Both the position numbers and the translations under genes were made by a program. Below, in pieces: positions 1 to 11,689 of a DNA stretch of 64,000 bases. The notes beneath the pieces were generated by a model. That model did no database searches, was not told the DNA's origin, and saw only the letters and a list, made by a program, of their open reading frames with translations. The stretch is from positions 46,562,001 to 46,626,000 of the forward strand of contig OX419757.1 of NCBI GenBank assembly GCA_948567375.1. The letters run 5' to 3'. The stretch is from Lunularia cruciata (taxonomy: Eukaryota; Streptophyta; Marchantiopsida; Lunulariales; Lunulariaceae). Within the stretch, counting starts at the first letter, position 1. Each line of letters opens with the position of its first letter.

Positions 1-2591
1 TCCAGCCGTGGCAACTGGAATATCTGATCTCTTGGATCCTTCGACCACAACTGGACCGTTAGCTGACCTTCAGCCCCTTTATGCTGAACCAGCAGCTGCA
101 GCTGCATCGCCAGACGAGCATGATGAAGAGTACAACGAGTATCACGACATTGTTTGGAACATTCCTGCTCAAGAAACTGTAAGCGTCAGTTACCTTAGAT
201 CTGCTTTACTGGCCTTATCGCGATGTGCTCTCCTGTCATTTCGCCTATCACATCAGTATTCTAGACCCTTAATTGGTTTATTTCTTGTGTAGGTGAACGA
301 GTTCCTTGGAGGAGGTGGTACAGATGCCCCTGAAGCAGATAGCAGTGAGGATGAGGTGGTTGCTGCTCGACCATCAGTTAGTTATGACGAGATATTTAGC
401 AAGGGTCTCATCGAGACATCAGATGCCGAGGTATTTCTGTTACTCCTTACAAAATCGTATCGGTGGTGGGGATCCGTACCGTCTCTTTCTAAATATAGAC
501 GATTGGTGTGACGCAGACACGAACTTCAACTGTACATAATCTACATTTGTGGTTACATGCTAATTGCGAGTACCAGCAGAACTCTAGATATCAGGTGCTC
601 ATCCATTTTGACTGTAGCAGGATGGGGATCGTTCATCTGGAGGATCTTCGCCAGAATCTGCTGCATCATATGGTGGATTCTCAGGGAGGAATTTTGGGAG
701 CAACCGTTATGCATCAATGTTTGCTCCTTCATCATCAACTACAGGGAAAAGTACTACCTGGGTATGTTTTAATGTGGCTCATACCATCCCAATCATTATA
801 TATCTTCTTGACTCAAGTGTCCATAGCGCTTGTTGTGATATACTTTATATCCTGGCCTCTTACACTTCGCTCTCGTTACCCTGTTACACTTCGACCCGTT
901 TCTGCAGCGACACCATCCAAATAACTCTTGTATTTTTTCACTCCTCCATTCCCCAGCTAATTCTCTCTCTAGTATTTTTCCTTCGCTCTTTGACTGATTC
1001 CTGATTTCTGGTTTGACCTCTCCCGTCTACAGCGGCTCCTACATGACTCCAGCCCACGTTCTTAATCTTTATCATTAACGCACTGCTTACTGGCAGGCTC
1101 TTACATAACGTGTCCTATTTCTCACAGTCGTTTGCATAGATGCTCTCGATTTCGAGTTGCTTACTAGTCTGTTGGCTATCTGTTATTCTCAATTTGTTTC
1201 AATTATGCCTTTGCTGCAGGTTACATTCGATGCATTCTACCTTAGGGCTTTAACACTTCTCTAGCATTGTGAATCATGTACATATTACTTATCGAATCAT
1301 TTGCATTTCATGAGTTCTGGATAACCCGTTCCCAGAACGGCTTCTGTTCTCGTTTACCTATATATCTTATTGACAGGGATAAAATCATCATTCACTGGTG
1401 ATTTATTTTTTAGCGCAAGTATGAACCTGTCCTTACCATATTTTACATGCAGGACGACAAGATTGGTAGCGGTGCTTCCAGACCAGTTTCATCATTCAGA
1501 GAAACCAAGACGGACTCGCCCACAGAGGTGATACGTTGTTGACTTGACTGAAGTTTTCGGGGGCATAACAAGTTCTGTTCACTCTTTCGTTGATTAGTAG
1601 CACATATATTAGTAATAGTGGTCTCTGGTGACTTGGGGTCGTCAGTGGCTTACTTCGTAGTGCTCATCATTGTTCTTGTGATCTTTACCATCGGACAACA
1701 GACCAAGCATGGCCAGCCTGTGCCTTGTCCTGTCTGCTTGATCGCTCGTTAATTTTTTCCTTTCTTGCCGGCCCGGTTGTTTGTTGGCTCATTTTTCTTG
1801 GGCTTGGGTACTAAATGGGCTCATTTATCTCCTGTTTTATTAGCAAGCTACCGTAAGTTACTGAAGTGGGGCCCTTACTTCAGTAGTTCTGATGTAGACT
1901 ATGTCTTGTCTAAGATCCTATGTGGTTTCAAATTGTCTGTACATCATGAAACCTTGACTCGGCAAGTTGCTAAGTTATATCAGCCATATCCTATCTACCA
2001 GACAAATTCGGTGCAATGGGGACAGGAAGAGCCGAGCATGAACCGGGCTGCTTCTTTTAACGAGGAATCTGCTCAAAATGTGGACGATGAAGATATTCCG
2101 GAGAGTGATACTCAGCCTGGAACTGCTCTGTACGACTTCTTTGCTGGTGGTGATGATGAGGTAAGATGTCACTCTTGAATGGGCATCAAGCTCGAAGCTT
2201 ACTTTTTACGGATAATACATGACTAACATGCATCTCTTGTTGAACTTCTCACAGATCAACGTTACCGGTGGAGAAGAACTTGAGATAGAATACGAAGTTG
2301 GCGGATGGTATTTTGTAAGTTACCTGACATTATTGTTTGTGATCTTGAGCGGATTTCGACTGCCGTTGCAGTTTCCATTAGTTGTATCACAATGGTGTGG
2401 TAGTCACACCTGAACACTTGCTTAGACTATTCACGTCATTAGCGGGCAGTTTCGACCTGGATGTTGGGACCTCAAAGAAAGTCATTTTTTCTCAAAGTAA
2501 AGTTGTGAATGTGCAGGTCAAGAAGAAAGTGGCTGGGTCAGATGGCAAACTTACAGGGCTTGTACCGGTTTCGTATGTTAGTGCATTTTAG
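1..2591 (+). CDS. TASH3: TASH3 (TPLATE complex SH3-domain subunit), C-terminal part, 5' end outside window
   Basis: Inferred exons are <1-178, 293-430, 621-761, 1453-1527, 1984-2160, 2255-2314 and 2517-2591 (stop TAG 2589-2591). All introns are phase 0 with GT-AG ends, giving about 280 C-terminal residues. The last about 55 residues form an SH3 domain beginning ALYDFFAGGDDE, continuing with EELEIEYEVGGWYF and ending GLVPVSYVSAF. Upstream are an acidic linker, VNEFLGGGG, and a Ser-rich stretch (SSPESAASYGGF). This order and ending match what I know of plant TASH3, a subunit of the TPLATE adaptor complex that acts at the plasma membrane in clathrin-mediated endocytosis. The large N-terminal helical repeat region lies outside the window. 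Exon 1453-1527 (DDKIGSGASRPVSSF) is the least certain. The identification rests on recalled family features, not on a search. Confidence 0.8.
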
Positions 2592-3254
2592 GTTATGTAG
2601 CAGTAAATATTAGCTTTATCACCCTTCCCTTTGAAAGTGCAATTCAATTTCTCACAATCCCTCTTCTAAAGAAGTTTCCACAAGGAATTTTACCACTTGC
2701 AGGAGTTCAGTGTAGCTTCAGCCCATCACTTTTGTAGCTTTGCTGGTTATCCACCTAAACAAACATTTGGTAGGATTCTCCTCTCCAAGTCATTGCTCAA
2801 ATATGAAGACATAAGTCCCATTTCATACTTCCATAGTATATGGGGTCAATACTTCATCTGACAAACATGGGAAGCAGTACTCGTGAACAGTGCATACTTC
2901 AACCGATGCACTTCCACCTGACCATTTTTACGGTTTCAACGATGCAATTTCCCATGCCATCGACCAGTCATTGTGCCCATAGGCCTCTCTTTTAATTGAA
3001 ACATTCTACACATGAAGCCTTGCAGCGTTACCTGATTTTGGTGGACTGTAATTCATAGTAACAATAGTGTTAAATAATGCCTCCGTTGAGGCCATTCAAA
3101 CTACCTGGCAGGGTTGAGCGTCACTTCTGGATGAATGTTTGTTCTTTCACGTTAAATGAGTAGACGCTAGCTGCTTCCTTGTCGCTTATAATCACAATCT
3201 ACAGAAGACTTCATCGGCTCACGGACTTGGAAACTTAGAGTAAAACATGTTTGT
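2592..3254. other. TASH3 3' UTR / intergenic
   Basis: No coding frame is supported. The first few hundred bases are presumably the TASH3 3' UTR. No recognisable repeat or RNA gene was seen before the copia LTR at 3255. Confidence 0.5.
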
Positions 3255-3552
3255 TGCTTCAAAGTGAGTGGAATGAGTGGAATGAGTCCATTAACGTCAG
3301 ATAACCCCCGAGTCGGGATTATATAGATACATAGCACAATTCGAGAAGACCGAGAACTGTGCCTAAAGGCTAAGTCGTTACATCCAGGATTACTTACATA
3401 ACTGATGCAGTATTTGACACTAACTTGTGCCTATGTCACTGACGCTATATAACAGTTCTTGTCATGACTGTTACAAGATTCTGTGAAAGTCAAATGGGTA
3501 TGGATGATTGATACTCTCTTTACAAGTGGGTTATTATCATGCTAGTCTAACA
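3255..3552 (-). repeat. Copia 3' LTR (298 bp)
   Basis: It aligns with 17308-17856 over GAGTGGAATGAG, the TTACTTACATAAC block and the terminal ATTATCATGCTAG. On the minus strand it begins TGTTAGACTAGC. It lacks a roughly 261-bp segment present in the other LTR. Confidence 0.8.
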
Positions 3553-3559
3553 CCTTACC

Positions 3560-4640
3560 TTAATGAACATTTTGTACAGATCTACTACCCATAACTCCTA
3601 ATGCATGACTAAACTTTTCACGCAAATCCCTAGTTAAACCCTTCGTGAACATATCAGCAATATTGTCATTACTGTCAACACGAGAAACAGACGTTTGTTT
3701 TTCCTCAATTCTTTCTATGATAAAATGAAATCTAATATCTACATGTTTAGTCCGCTCATGTTTCTTTGCTGGTGTGTGACAATGCAATGCCTTTGTTGTT
3801 GCATTAGAGCTTCATTGTTTCTTCAGGAAAACCCAAGTCACTTAGTAACCCCTAAGTCACACTGCTTCAGTTGCTGCTTTTGACAGGGCCATGTATTCAA
3901 CTCCAGTGTTGGATAAAGAAACATAAGCTTGTCTTTTGCTCGACCAACTTACAATTGCGTTAGATGAAATAAAGCAATATCCTCCTATTTATCTTCTTGT
4001 ATCTTCTCCTCCCCAATCTGAGTCAAGAGTATCCATGACTTGGAATGCTTCATCTAATATAGATGAGACCCTTGGAAAGTGTCCCTTGAATGCAATGAAA
4101 AATTCTTTTGATAGTTTTCCCGTGATTAAAGCTAAGATTTGCCATGTACTTTGCAACTGAACTAACAACGGAAGCAAGCTTAGTAGGGCTGGTGCTAACC
4201 ATAGCCCACACCAAACTACCTACTGCAGATTGGTTTGGTATCATTTTCAATATATTCTCTCTTTGCATATTTTTAGGATAATCTTGAAGATTGTAAGTAG
4301 GCTTTACTCTAGAAATTTGTAAGATTGTAAATAGGTCCTTGACTCTAGAAGATTGTAAATAGGCTTATAATCTTGCATATAAAAATGAGTAAGAATCTCT
4401 CTGAATTATCACTCTCTAGAAAGACTGATCCGTCCTTGGCTTCTATCTCTTATAACTCGTAGTTGAAGACAATGACTAATTTCTCTGAGATCAATCATCT
4501 CAAAGCTTTTCTTGAGAGACTTTTTAAACAGAGAAGAGAATTGAAAGATTGTTATTGGTGAGGATGCAATCATCTATATAGAGGGGTAATATGATATAAT
4601 GAGAGCAAGAATGGAAAATATATAGATTAGAATCAACCCT
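3560..4640 (-). pseudogene. Copia pol remnant: end of RT and RNase H
   Basis: Minus-strand reading, with stops and frameshifts. LYIDDCILTNNN (around 4565-4595) is the copia YxDD catalytic box. FEMIDLREISHCLQL follows, matching the copia 'F.M.DLGEL.YFL' block. SAVGSLVWAMVSTSP and AKYMANLSFNHGKTIKRIF (4100-4230) match the copia RNase H block. RTKHVDIRFHFIIERIEE and NIADMFTKGL (3600-3760) match the copia C-terminus. The frame ends near 3560, just before the 3' LTR. The gene is dead. Confidence 0.85.
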
Positions 4641-5023
4641 TGTAATAGTATGGATTTAACAAAGGCAAATATAAATAAATTTTCTAAAATATTCTAAAAG
4701 CATTTTGGAAGCTTATTAGTGTGAAGCTTCTAGATACCTTCCAAGCATTATATAACTTGCACATGAAGTTAATGGCTAGTTTAGCATTTACACCATATAG
4801 GCGGTTTCTTGGAGGAAGCTTCCTTGGCAACTTCTCAAGTAACTTAACTTGCATTCCAGGAAGGTGGCTTTGAGAAGAGAGCTTCCTTGGAAGCTTCTCA
4901 AGAACCTTAAATACCAAAACCCAAGCTTAGGCTAGACATTTGGAGTTTCCTCACTTGAGTTTTTAAAGTGTGACTTTCCATTCCAATCTTCCATTCTCCT
5001 ATTTCTCTTCTTGGTCTTTTACA
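4641..5023 (+). repeat. Solo LTR of family C chromovirus inside the copia RT
   Basis: About 383 bp starting TGTAATAGTATGGA and ending TTCTTGGTCTTTTACA, diverged from the family C LTRs at 9407-9817 and 14627-15052. It shares GCTAGACATTTGGAGTTT and CATTCTCCTATTTCTCT with them. Flanking 5-mers ACCCT (left) and ACCTT (right) look like a mutated target duplication. Copia RT reads on either side. It probably formed by LTR-LTR recombination. Confidence 0.75.
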
Positions 5024-6282
5024 ACCTTAGATTGCTAAAAACCCAAATTCAATAAACAATGATCAATTTTTTGGTACCACTTGGGCAGATTGTTTGAGGC
5101 TGTAGAGAGCCTTGAAGAGTTGCAAACCATCTATCCTTGTATTTTGGGTTGTTGTTGCTTGTGCTATTCAAGCGTTAAAAGTCCAAGAGGAATGTGCATG
5201 TAGATGCTTTCTCTCAATGTTTCATTGAGGAATGTTGTTTTGAAATCAAAAGCATGTACTTCCAAATCATTTTGAGCTAAGAAAGCAAGCAATACTCAAA
5301 TGGTTGTCATCTTGATAACACGGGAGTAGATCTTTATGTAATCAACCCCTTAAACTTGAGAAAGCCTAGAGCAACAATTCTAGCCTTATATCGTTGGATC
5401 ATGTCAAGACCATCATATTTCTTCTTGAAAGTCCACTTAAAAGTTATTACCTTGTGATGTGGTGGTAATTCAATGATGATCCACTTTTGATTGTTCTTCA
5501 TAAATTGGAGTTCATTGATGATGGATTCAAGCTATTTGGAAGAATCAAGGCTTGATATTGTAGCTTCATAAGTTTAGGGTTAGGGTCTTATGCAAAAGAA
5601 TACACTTTGAATGCATCAGTAGCTCCTAATATCACATCATATTTTTGAACTTTAGTACAAACTCTAGTACCACAAAGTAGAGAAGGCTCTTAGACTACAT
5701 ATGGATAAGTGTAAGGTTTGGGCCTCCTAGTATAGACAATGGGAGAAGATCATGTGGAACTATTTGGATAACAAGAAGTAGGAAACAATGATGGTAGTAG
5801 AGAAGGCAGTGGAGGAAGAATTGCTAGAATTATAGAGGTGTTGGGGGAAATTGACTAAGAATTGTGAGAGAAGAGTTGATTTGAGAGGAGTTGATTGAGA
5901 TAAACAAGGAGAAGGACTAGTGAACTACTTTGGATCATAGATGAGATCCAATTGATCACTTTGATTGTCAACACACTCTTGAACTGTAATGGTATGTTCT
6001 AGAAATTGTATATCTTTAGATAGAAATATGTAGTTATCAAAAATGCATTGTAGGCTTTACTTTCTTGGTCATAACCTAGAAAAATACATTTGTAAGATTT
6101 GGAATCAAGTTTAGATCTGAAAGATGGAACATGGGCATAGGCACTACAACCAAAACCTCAAAGTAGAGATAGGTTAGGTTAATGACCAAACCAAAGTTGG
6201 ATTGGTGTATCATCAAAGGAGATGGCCTTAGTGGGACTTTGGTTCTATAGACAGTTTACAATTTGTAATAACTCTCCCTAGT
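5024..6282 (-). pseudogene. Copia pol remnant: integrase C-terminus, linker and RT
   Basis: Minus-strand fragments appear in copia order. Around 6040-6260 there is VPSFRSKLDSKSYKCIFLGY-like sequence, the conserved post-integrase block. A poorly conserved linker follows. RT starts near 5500 with WTFKKKYDGLDMIQRYKARI, continues through GVDYIKIYSPVIKMTTI and an AFDFKTTFLNE-like block (about 5200-5260), and reaches KALYSLKQSAQ near 5080. Many stops and frameshifts are present. The RT continues across the solo LTR into 4640. Confidence 0.8.
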
Positions 6283-6819
6283 TGTAATGTTCCAAGGATA
6301 GGAGAACCCCCAAGAGAAAAATAAAGCTTCATACCTCAATACTCCAATGTCCCAAAGGAACACCTTATCTTTATTACATAGAAAAGAAGATCTACTCAAA
6401 GGGAGCTCCATCCTTAGATCAAATACATGGATTGGTGATATGTTGATCCTTGTCCTATTTGGTTGGTCAACACATTGATCAAAGTGAATCTTTGGAGAAT
6501 CTTCTTGTAGGAAGCTAAAAACTATATAGGTGAGGTATAGTTAGAAAGCTGTCATTGAGACAAAAAGAAGAGAGTATGCAATGGTTTTATCCCAAGAGGT
6601 GGGAGGAATCATTCATTTTTCAAGGTCTAATTCATCTAATAGGCCTCCAAAATTGGCTTTGAAGTTTTCAAGGTGTTTTTGGTGTTTGCCCTTTTAGTGG
6701 AAGTACTATGATAGTGACACTTCTAATTGATCTAGTTAGACCATCATATATAGCATCTCTCAATATATTACCAAGACAATTTCTACCTCTAGATATTATG
6801 TCTAGCTAATGGTATTACA
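6283..6819 (-). repeat. Family A 3' LTR of A1 (537 bp, shortened)
   Basis: On the plus strand it starts TGTAATGTTCCAAGGATAGG and ends GCTAATGGTATTACA, the reverse complement of the family A LTR ends. Full-length family A LTRs here are 736-753 bp, so this copy has lost about 200 bp internally. Confidence 0.8.
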
Positions 6820-9406
6820 AACTTCCTATCTTTTAAGACACAATGTCATCATTGCAAAGTTGTTGCTCAAAAGATTGCACTAACACCGGTGCATGGGTCA
6901 AGTTACTATTGGCTCTCATTTTGCGTCATACAATGGGTACCCTTTCCAATGGACAGAATATTCCACATGGGGATGGCAAGTACCACATATATATTTATGG
7001 AGAATGCGTTCAACTTTGCATTCCTCCATACCATCAATGAGTGTTGGAAAAGGTCAAAATTCTTGTATGGAAGGATAGTGGAGCGGGAAATATAGTAAGG
7101 AAACATGGAACACCAGATGGATCTTCATGTGTGGTGGCAGCTTGAGGTGATAAGCCATTGTGTTGATTTGAAAGATGATGGGAAAAAGGCCAATAAAATG
7201 AGGTTTGAGCTTACGAGGGCCAAGTAACATGAAGTTGCTTGTGGAAAACAACACTTGAGCCCCAACGCTAAACTCCATGTGCCTATGATGTGCATATGCA
7301 TAATTTTCTATCAATTTTGGGTAATATGCAACCTATGCTCTCTTCACCTTGTTCAATTCTAGAAACAAAAATGTTGACAACATTAACTTTTGCAGCCATT
7401 AGATGGATCTTTACCAAGATTGAAAGTATGAAAGGGTGTTCTTTATACATGAGAAAAATGGTGTAGATGTTCTCACTAAATTGTTTTAGGCAAAATTCCA
7501 CCAATAGAAGTAAGGTGTCCCACTTTTCATGCTCTTCTAAGATGAAGCACCGGAGCACATCCTCAATAGTGCAATTGGCCCACTTTGTTTGTCCACCAAT
7601 TTGTGGATGATATGCCATGGACATGGCAAGTTTGGTTTTGAAGATGCCAAAGAGTGTTCTCCAAAACAAACTAGTGAATTAAATGATGAGCACTCAAGAT
7701 AGGCCATGATGAGAAAAGATAGCAACTAAATATAATTGAGCTAAATGTGGAGTAGTAACTTCTTAAGTAGTAATGTCATAAGACACATATGAATCATTTT
7801 GCTAATGTGTTCTACAAAGACTCCAATAGAGTCAAACCCTGAGGTGGTCTTGGGCAATTTACAAACCAGATCTATTTTGACCTACTCCCAATGTTGTGTA
7901 GGAGTAGGGAAGGGTTGAAGGAGTACTATAAGAGCTTGATTAGAGGCTTTATATTATTAACAAAGTAGGCAACTTCAAACATACTCCATCACATCATTAC
8001 TCATCTTGGGCCAATAATAATGATGTTTGATTGCATCTAAGATCTTGTCCACTCCAATGTGACCTACAATAGAAAAATCATGACATTTTGTTAGGATGGT
8101 GGTTCTTAGTTCTAAGACATCTAGGATTCATAACTTGCCATCATGAAAGGTGAGTCCTTAGGTATTGGTTATGCCTTTGGATGATTGAGCTCCTACAATC
8201 TTTGGGTTAGTCTTCATAGCAATTAAAAATCCTTGGCCAAAATTTTGGGTTCATCTTGACCTCTACCACAAGATTTTTCACCATAGGCATTTAGGTGAAT
8301 ACATCTACAAGTTGATTCTTGCCTTCCTCATAAGTGATGGTCATCATGTTGAACCATTGTCTCTACTTTGCCCAACAAATCTATTGATGGGAGAGATCTT
8401 CTATATCTTGAGGTAGACTAGAGGTTTGTGGTTTGTCTCCACTGCAAATGCCTTCTTGCCAAGATAGTGCTTCCAATGCTTGGTTGCAAGGACAATATCC
8501 AACTCTTCACATTAGTGGTGTGATGGTTGCATTATAATGGTAATAAATTTTGAAAGAATATGCAATTGGGTACCATTTGTCATTCCATTCTTATTATAGT
8601 ATTGCTCATATTACAATGCTTGATGCATTTGTAGCTAGCTTGATTGGATGTTTTTGGTCATACCATTTCAAGATTAATGAATTTAGTAATGCATCTTTCA
8701 ATTCCTAAAAGGCCAATTCTTGTGTGGTCCTTACATTTGCTTCTTCTCCTTGCCAAGTAGTGTCATTAGAGGTTGTGTGACCTTTGAGAAGTCCTTGATA
8801 AATTGATGATAGAACCTCATCAATCCCAAGAAACTCTTGAGAGTTTAGTCTAATCTCTTGAAGCACTCCATTTTTGAATGATGTATATTCTATTTATTAA
8901 TACTTGGATACCTTCTACACTTACTCTATGCTCCAAGTAATCTACTTTAGACTTGCCAAACTTCCACTTTGAGATTTTGGTATACAATTGGTTCTATCAT
9001 AGACTTTGGAGGATTTCTCATAGATGTTGCTTTTGCTCTTTCATTGTCATGCTATAGATTAAGATGTCATTAAGGAAAATGACAACAAACTTATTCAAGT
9101 ATGGATGAAATATATCATTCATCAAACTCATGAAAGTGTTTGGTGTGTTGGTGAAGCCAAATGTATGTGACTAGGTACTCAAAGTAACCATACCTTGTTT
9201 CAAAGGCAATTTTTTGTATGCCTTCTTTTGTGATCTTGATTTGGTTACAAGCGCTCCATAGAACCTAATTTGGTGAAGTGTTATGACTCGTTAAGTTGAT
9301 CAAAGAGGTCATCCATGTGAGGCAATGGGTATTTTTTCTTCACCATTTATTGATTTAGGACTCATTAGTCAATGCACATGCGTATTGTATTGTCTTTCTT
9401 CTTCAC
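6820..9406 (-). pseudogene. A1 pol remnant: chromodomain, integrase, RNase H, RT (3' part)
   Basis: Read on the minus strand. A polypurine-like run borders the LTR. The chromodomain is near 6890-7020 (CHPHVEYSVHWKGYPLYDA). A GPY/F-like region sits at 7140-7310 (MEFSVGAQVLFSTSN, KIHLVFHVSLL). The integrase core spans about 7280-8100 (MAYHPQIGGQTKWANCTIED). RNase H is at 8370-8680, and RT runs from about 8800 to the element C insertion point at 9406. The RT active-site box reads FLND near 9065, so it is mutated. It is closest to A2 and A4 and cannot be functional. Confidence 0.8.
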
Positions 9407-9475
9407 TGTAACAATATGGAGTTTAGCAACAAAGTTAGACGGGCTTACAAAATAACACATAAGACAAATTAGCCT

Positions 9476-9565
9476 AGAATATTCCGGAAGTATCTAGGAA
9501 GCTTCTTGGGAAGCTTCCCGGTTAGCTTAGCTTGCACCTCAAGTAAGTAGCTTCTAGAAGCTTCC
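9476..9565 (+). promoter_or_regulatory. Heat-shock-element arrays in family C 5' LTR
   Basis: AGAAT-ATTCC-GGAAG (9476-9490) and CTTCT-AGAAG-CTTCC (9551-9565) each give three perfect alternating nGAAn/nTTCn pentamers, the binding consensus of heat-shock factors. They lie about 140-230 bp upstream of the TATA box. Function is inferred from the motif only. Confidence 0.55.
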
Positions 9566-9705
9566 AACTAACTTAGCTTGCACGCCAAGTAGGCCGCTTT
9601 TAGAAGGAAGCTTCTTGAGAAGCTTCCTAGTTAACTTGGCTTGCACTCTAAGAAAGCGGCTTGAGAAAGCTTCTTGAGAAGCTTCTCAAGTGCCTTGTAT
9701 GCTAC

Positions 9706-9715
9706 CTATAAATAC
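9706..9715 (+). promoter_or_regulatory. TATA box of family C 5' LTR
   Basis: CTATAAATAC, also present in the 3' LTR at 14940-14948. It is placed about 100 bp before the LTR end, as expected for an LTR promoter. Confidence 0.6.
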
Positions 9716-9851
9716 CAAAGCCAAGGCTCATGCTAGGCATTTGGAGTTTCTCTCATTCAAGTGCCCCAATATGAGTTTCCATTCTCCTATTTCTCTCCTC
9801 GGATTCAGTCTTTTACATTGGTATTAGAGCAGGAATGGGAAGGATGGAATT

Positions 9852-10055
9852 TATGGACCACCAAATCCACTTCCACCAAACCATTGGGATTTTTTTGTCC
9901 AAATACTACCAAAGCATCGTTTCACACAATTCATGACCTCGCACTTTGGACAAAATTTTATTCATATGATCACCATATCTAAGGAACCCTTGGTGCTTCC
10001 GGTTGTAACTTATGGAGAACGGTGGACGTACTATTTCTATGTGTTAATAAATTAG
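9852..10055 (+). CDS. Family C leader ORF (shared leader domain), degraded
   Basis: An open frame runs from before 9852 to TAG at 10053-10055, with an internal ATG at 9933. It contains WDFFVQILPKHRF, then TSHFGQNFIHM, then EPLVLPVVTYGERW, and ends YYFYVLIN just before the stop. The pattern parallels the leader ORFs of family A (60778-60999) and family B (52659-52829). It lies between primer site and gag. No upstream ATG is left in frame, so the original start was probably lost. No known function; I do not recognise the domain. Confidence 0.5.
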   Translation, partial: YGPPNPLPPNHWDFFVQILPKHRFTQFMTSHFGQNFIHMITISKEPLVLPVVTYGERWTYYFYVLIN

Positions 10056-10089
10056 ATAGATTGGGAGTGGTGTGATAGAGGAGCAACCA

Positions 10090-11020
10090 TGGCGGCAAAA
10101 CCTGATGTTATCCTTGCTATGCAACAACAAATCGAGCACCTTACTTGATTTTTGGATGAACGAGATCTTTGATAACAAGGGCAGGTGGAAAGAGTACCAA
10201 TTCGATAAGGAAAAGATCAGATCAGATCAGATTCCTTAAACCCAAGGTATTGGAAGGCAAGAATCTCCCAAGTGTAGTGGAGAATTTTGTGTTTGATTAT
10301 GAAAGTTATTTTGAAGCTACCAATCTACAAGATGAGCAAAAATAGATTCTCTTGGCTTCTAGCCAATTGGATGGAGTAGCAAAGCTATGGTGGAGATTCC
10401 AAGTGGAGCGAGCTGAATGAAAAATGGTTACACCAGTCTTGACATGGGTAGAATTCAAGAGTACAATAATTAGTCAATTCCAAGTTATAAATGCTACATG
10501 AGCTGCAATAGATAAGTTGGTAGAGTTGAAATAGATTGGCTCTTTAAGAAGTTACATCACGTAGTTCCAAAACACCATCATGCAAATTCTACATATATTG
10601 GAAGGTGAAGCTCTGGATCAATTTGTGAGAGGCTTGAAGGCAAGAACCAAATTAGAGGTAACCATGCGAGAGCCACAACACTTGGAGGAAGCCATGCGGT
10701 TGGCCAAATGTTTTGATTCTTTGGTGGCAACAACTTGGGCTCGACCTAGACCTCCACAAAGCCTACCAATACACTACACACAAGTGGAGGAGCCTGCACC
10801 AATGGAGATTGATGCAATTCAACAAAGATCGCTTGGCATTGCAGATAGGGAGAAACTGTGACAAAATGGTGGTTGTTTTTATTGTCGCCAGTTGGGGCAT
10901 CACATTGCTGAATGTCCATTCAAGAATGGATGACCTTGACAAGTTGCCCAAGTGGAGGTTGTGGAGCAAAATGATCAGGGAAACAAGGAATCCTAATAGG
11001 AGATTTTGAGCTGCTTATTG
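10090..11020 (+). pseudogene. Family C gag remnant with zinc knuckle
   Basis: The start MAAKPDVILAMQQQIEHL at 10090 is followed by a stop within 20 codons. The gag capsid core is recognisable in pieces (WWRFQVERA near 10390, HILEGEALDQFVRGLKA at 10580-10640). A CCHC knuckle, CFYCRQLGHHIAEC, is at 10875-10920. Several in-frame stops, mostly explainable as C-to-T or G-to-A changes. Gag would form the particle and bind element RNA. Confidence 0.75.
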
Positions 11021-11039
11021 GGAGCTTGATTAGTTCCAA

Positions 11040-11460
11040 TGGGATTGAAGGCTCAATCTATGCAAGTTTGCTTCACTTGCAAGGTATGATATCTAATCGG
11101 GGTTGTAGGATTTTGGTTGATTCTGGAAGTTCAGAGAATTACATGTCTATTCAAGTAGCAAAGGAATAGGGTATTCCTATCAAGCCAGTGATTAGAAGTA
11201 GTTTGATGATGGCGGATGGTAGAAAGGGTTCTGCATTCCGCACCTCGCATCTTGTTACCTTCAAGATTGGGAAGGAGTATTTAGAGTGTATGAGGGTTGT
11301 AGTGGCACCTTTACACTATGATATCATTCGGGGTCTATCTTGGCTTGAACGTCATAAGGTTCAATTTGATTAGACCCGACGCCAAATTCAAGTACAACAC
11401 CAAGATATGAATTTCTGATTAGGTTGTCTGGCACTTCTGAGTAAGACACCTAAGAATAGT
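11040..11460 (+). pseudogene. Family C aspartic protease remnant
   Basis: RILVDSGSSENYMSIQVAKE near 11107-11166 carries the DSG active-site triad of retropepsins. The flap and C-terminal region HYDIIRGLSWLERHKVQFD follow at about 11310-11370, then a stop. The intact protease would process the gag-pol polyprotein. Confidence 0.75.
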
Positions 11461-11640
11461 CAGTCCCAAGATGGGAAGTTTATCGAGAAGGTAACCATAG
11501 AGCCAACCTTGAAGGAAGTGGAGTCCCAAGATGGGAAGTTTGCCAAGAAGGCAACCATGGAGCAAGCTTGGAAGAGAGATGAGTCCCTAGAAGGGAAGTT
11601 TGTTAGTAAAGCAGCCATAGAGCAAGCTTTGGAGGAAGAT
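11461..11640 (+). repeat. Three 60-bp in-frame tandem repeats between PR and RT of element C
   Basis: Units 11461-11520, 11521-11580 and 11581-11640 align without gaps and translate to three 20-residue repeats, for example SQDGKFAKKATMEQAWKRDE. They sit in the linker before the RT and remain open through all three units. Confidence 0.85.
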
Positions 11641-11689
11641 AAGTCTATATTTGCGGTGTGGATCAAGCCAATTGCACAAGACCAATTTG

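Larger units (their letters stand above)
9407..9817 (+). repeat. Family C 5' LTR (411 bp)
   Basis: Starts TGTAACAATATGGAGTTTAG and ends CAGTCTTTTACA. The middle is rich in GAAGCTTC palindromes. It pairs with 14627-15052. Confidence 0.92.
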
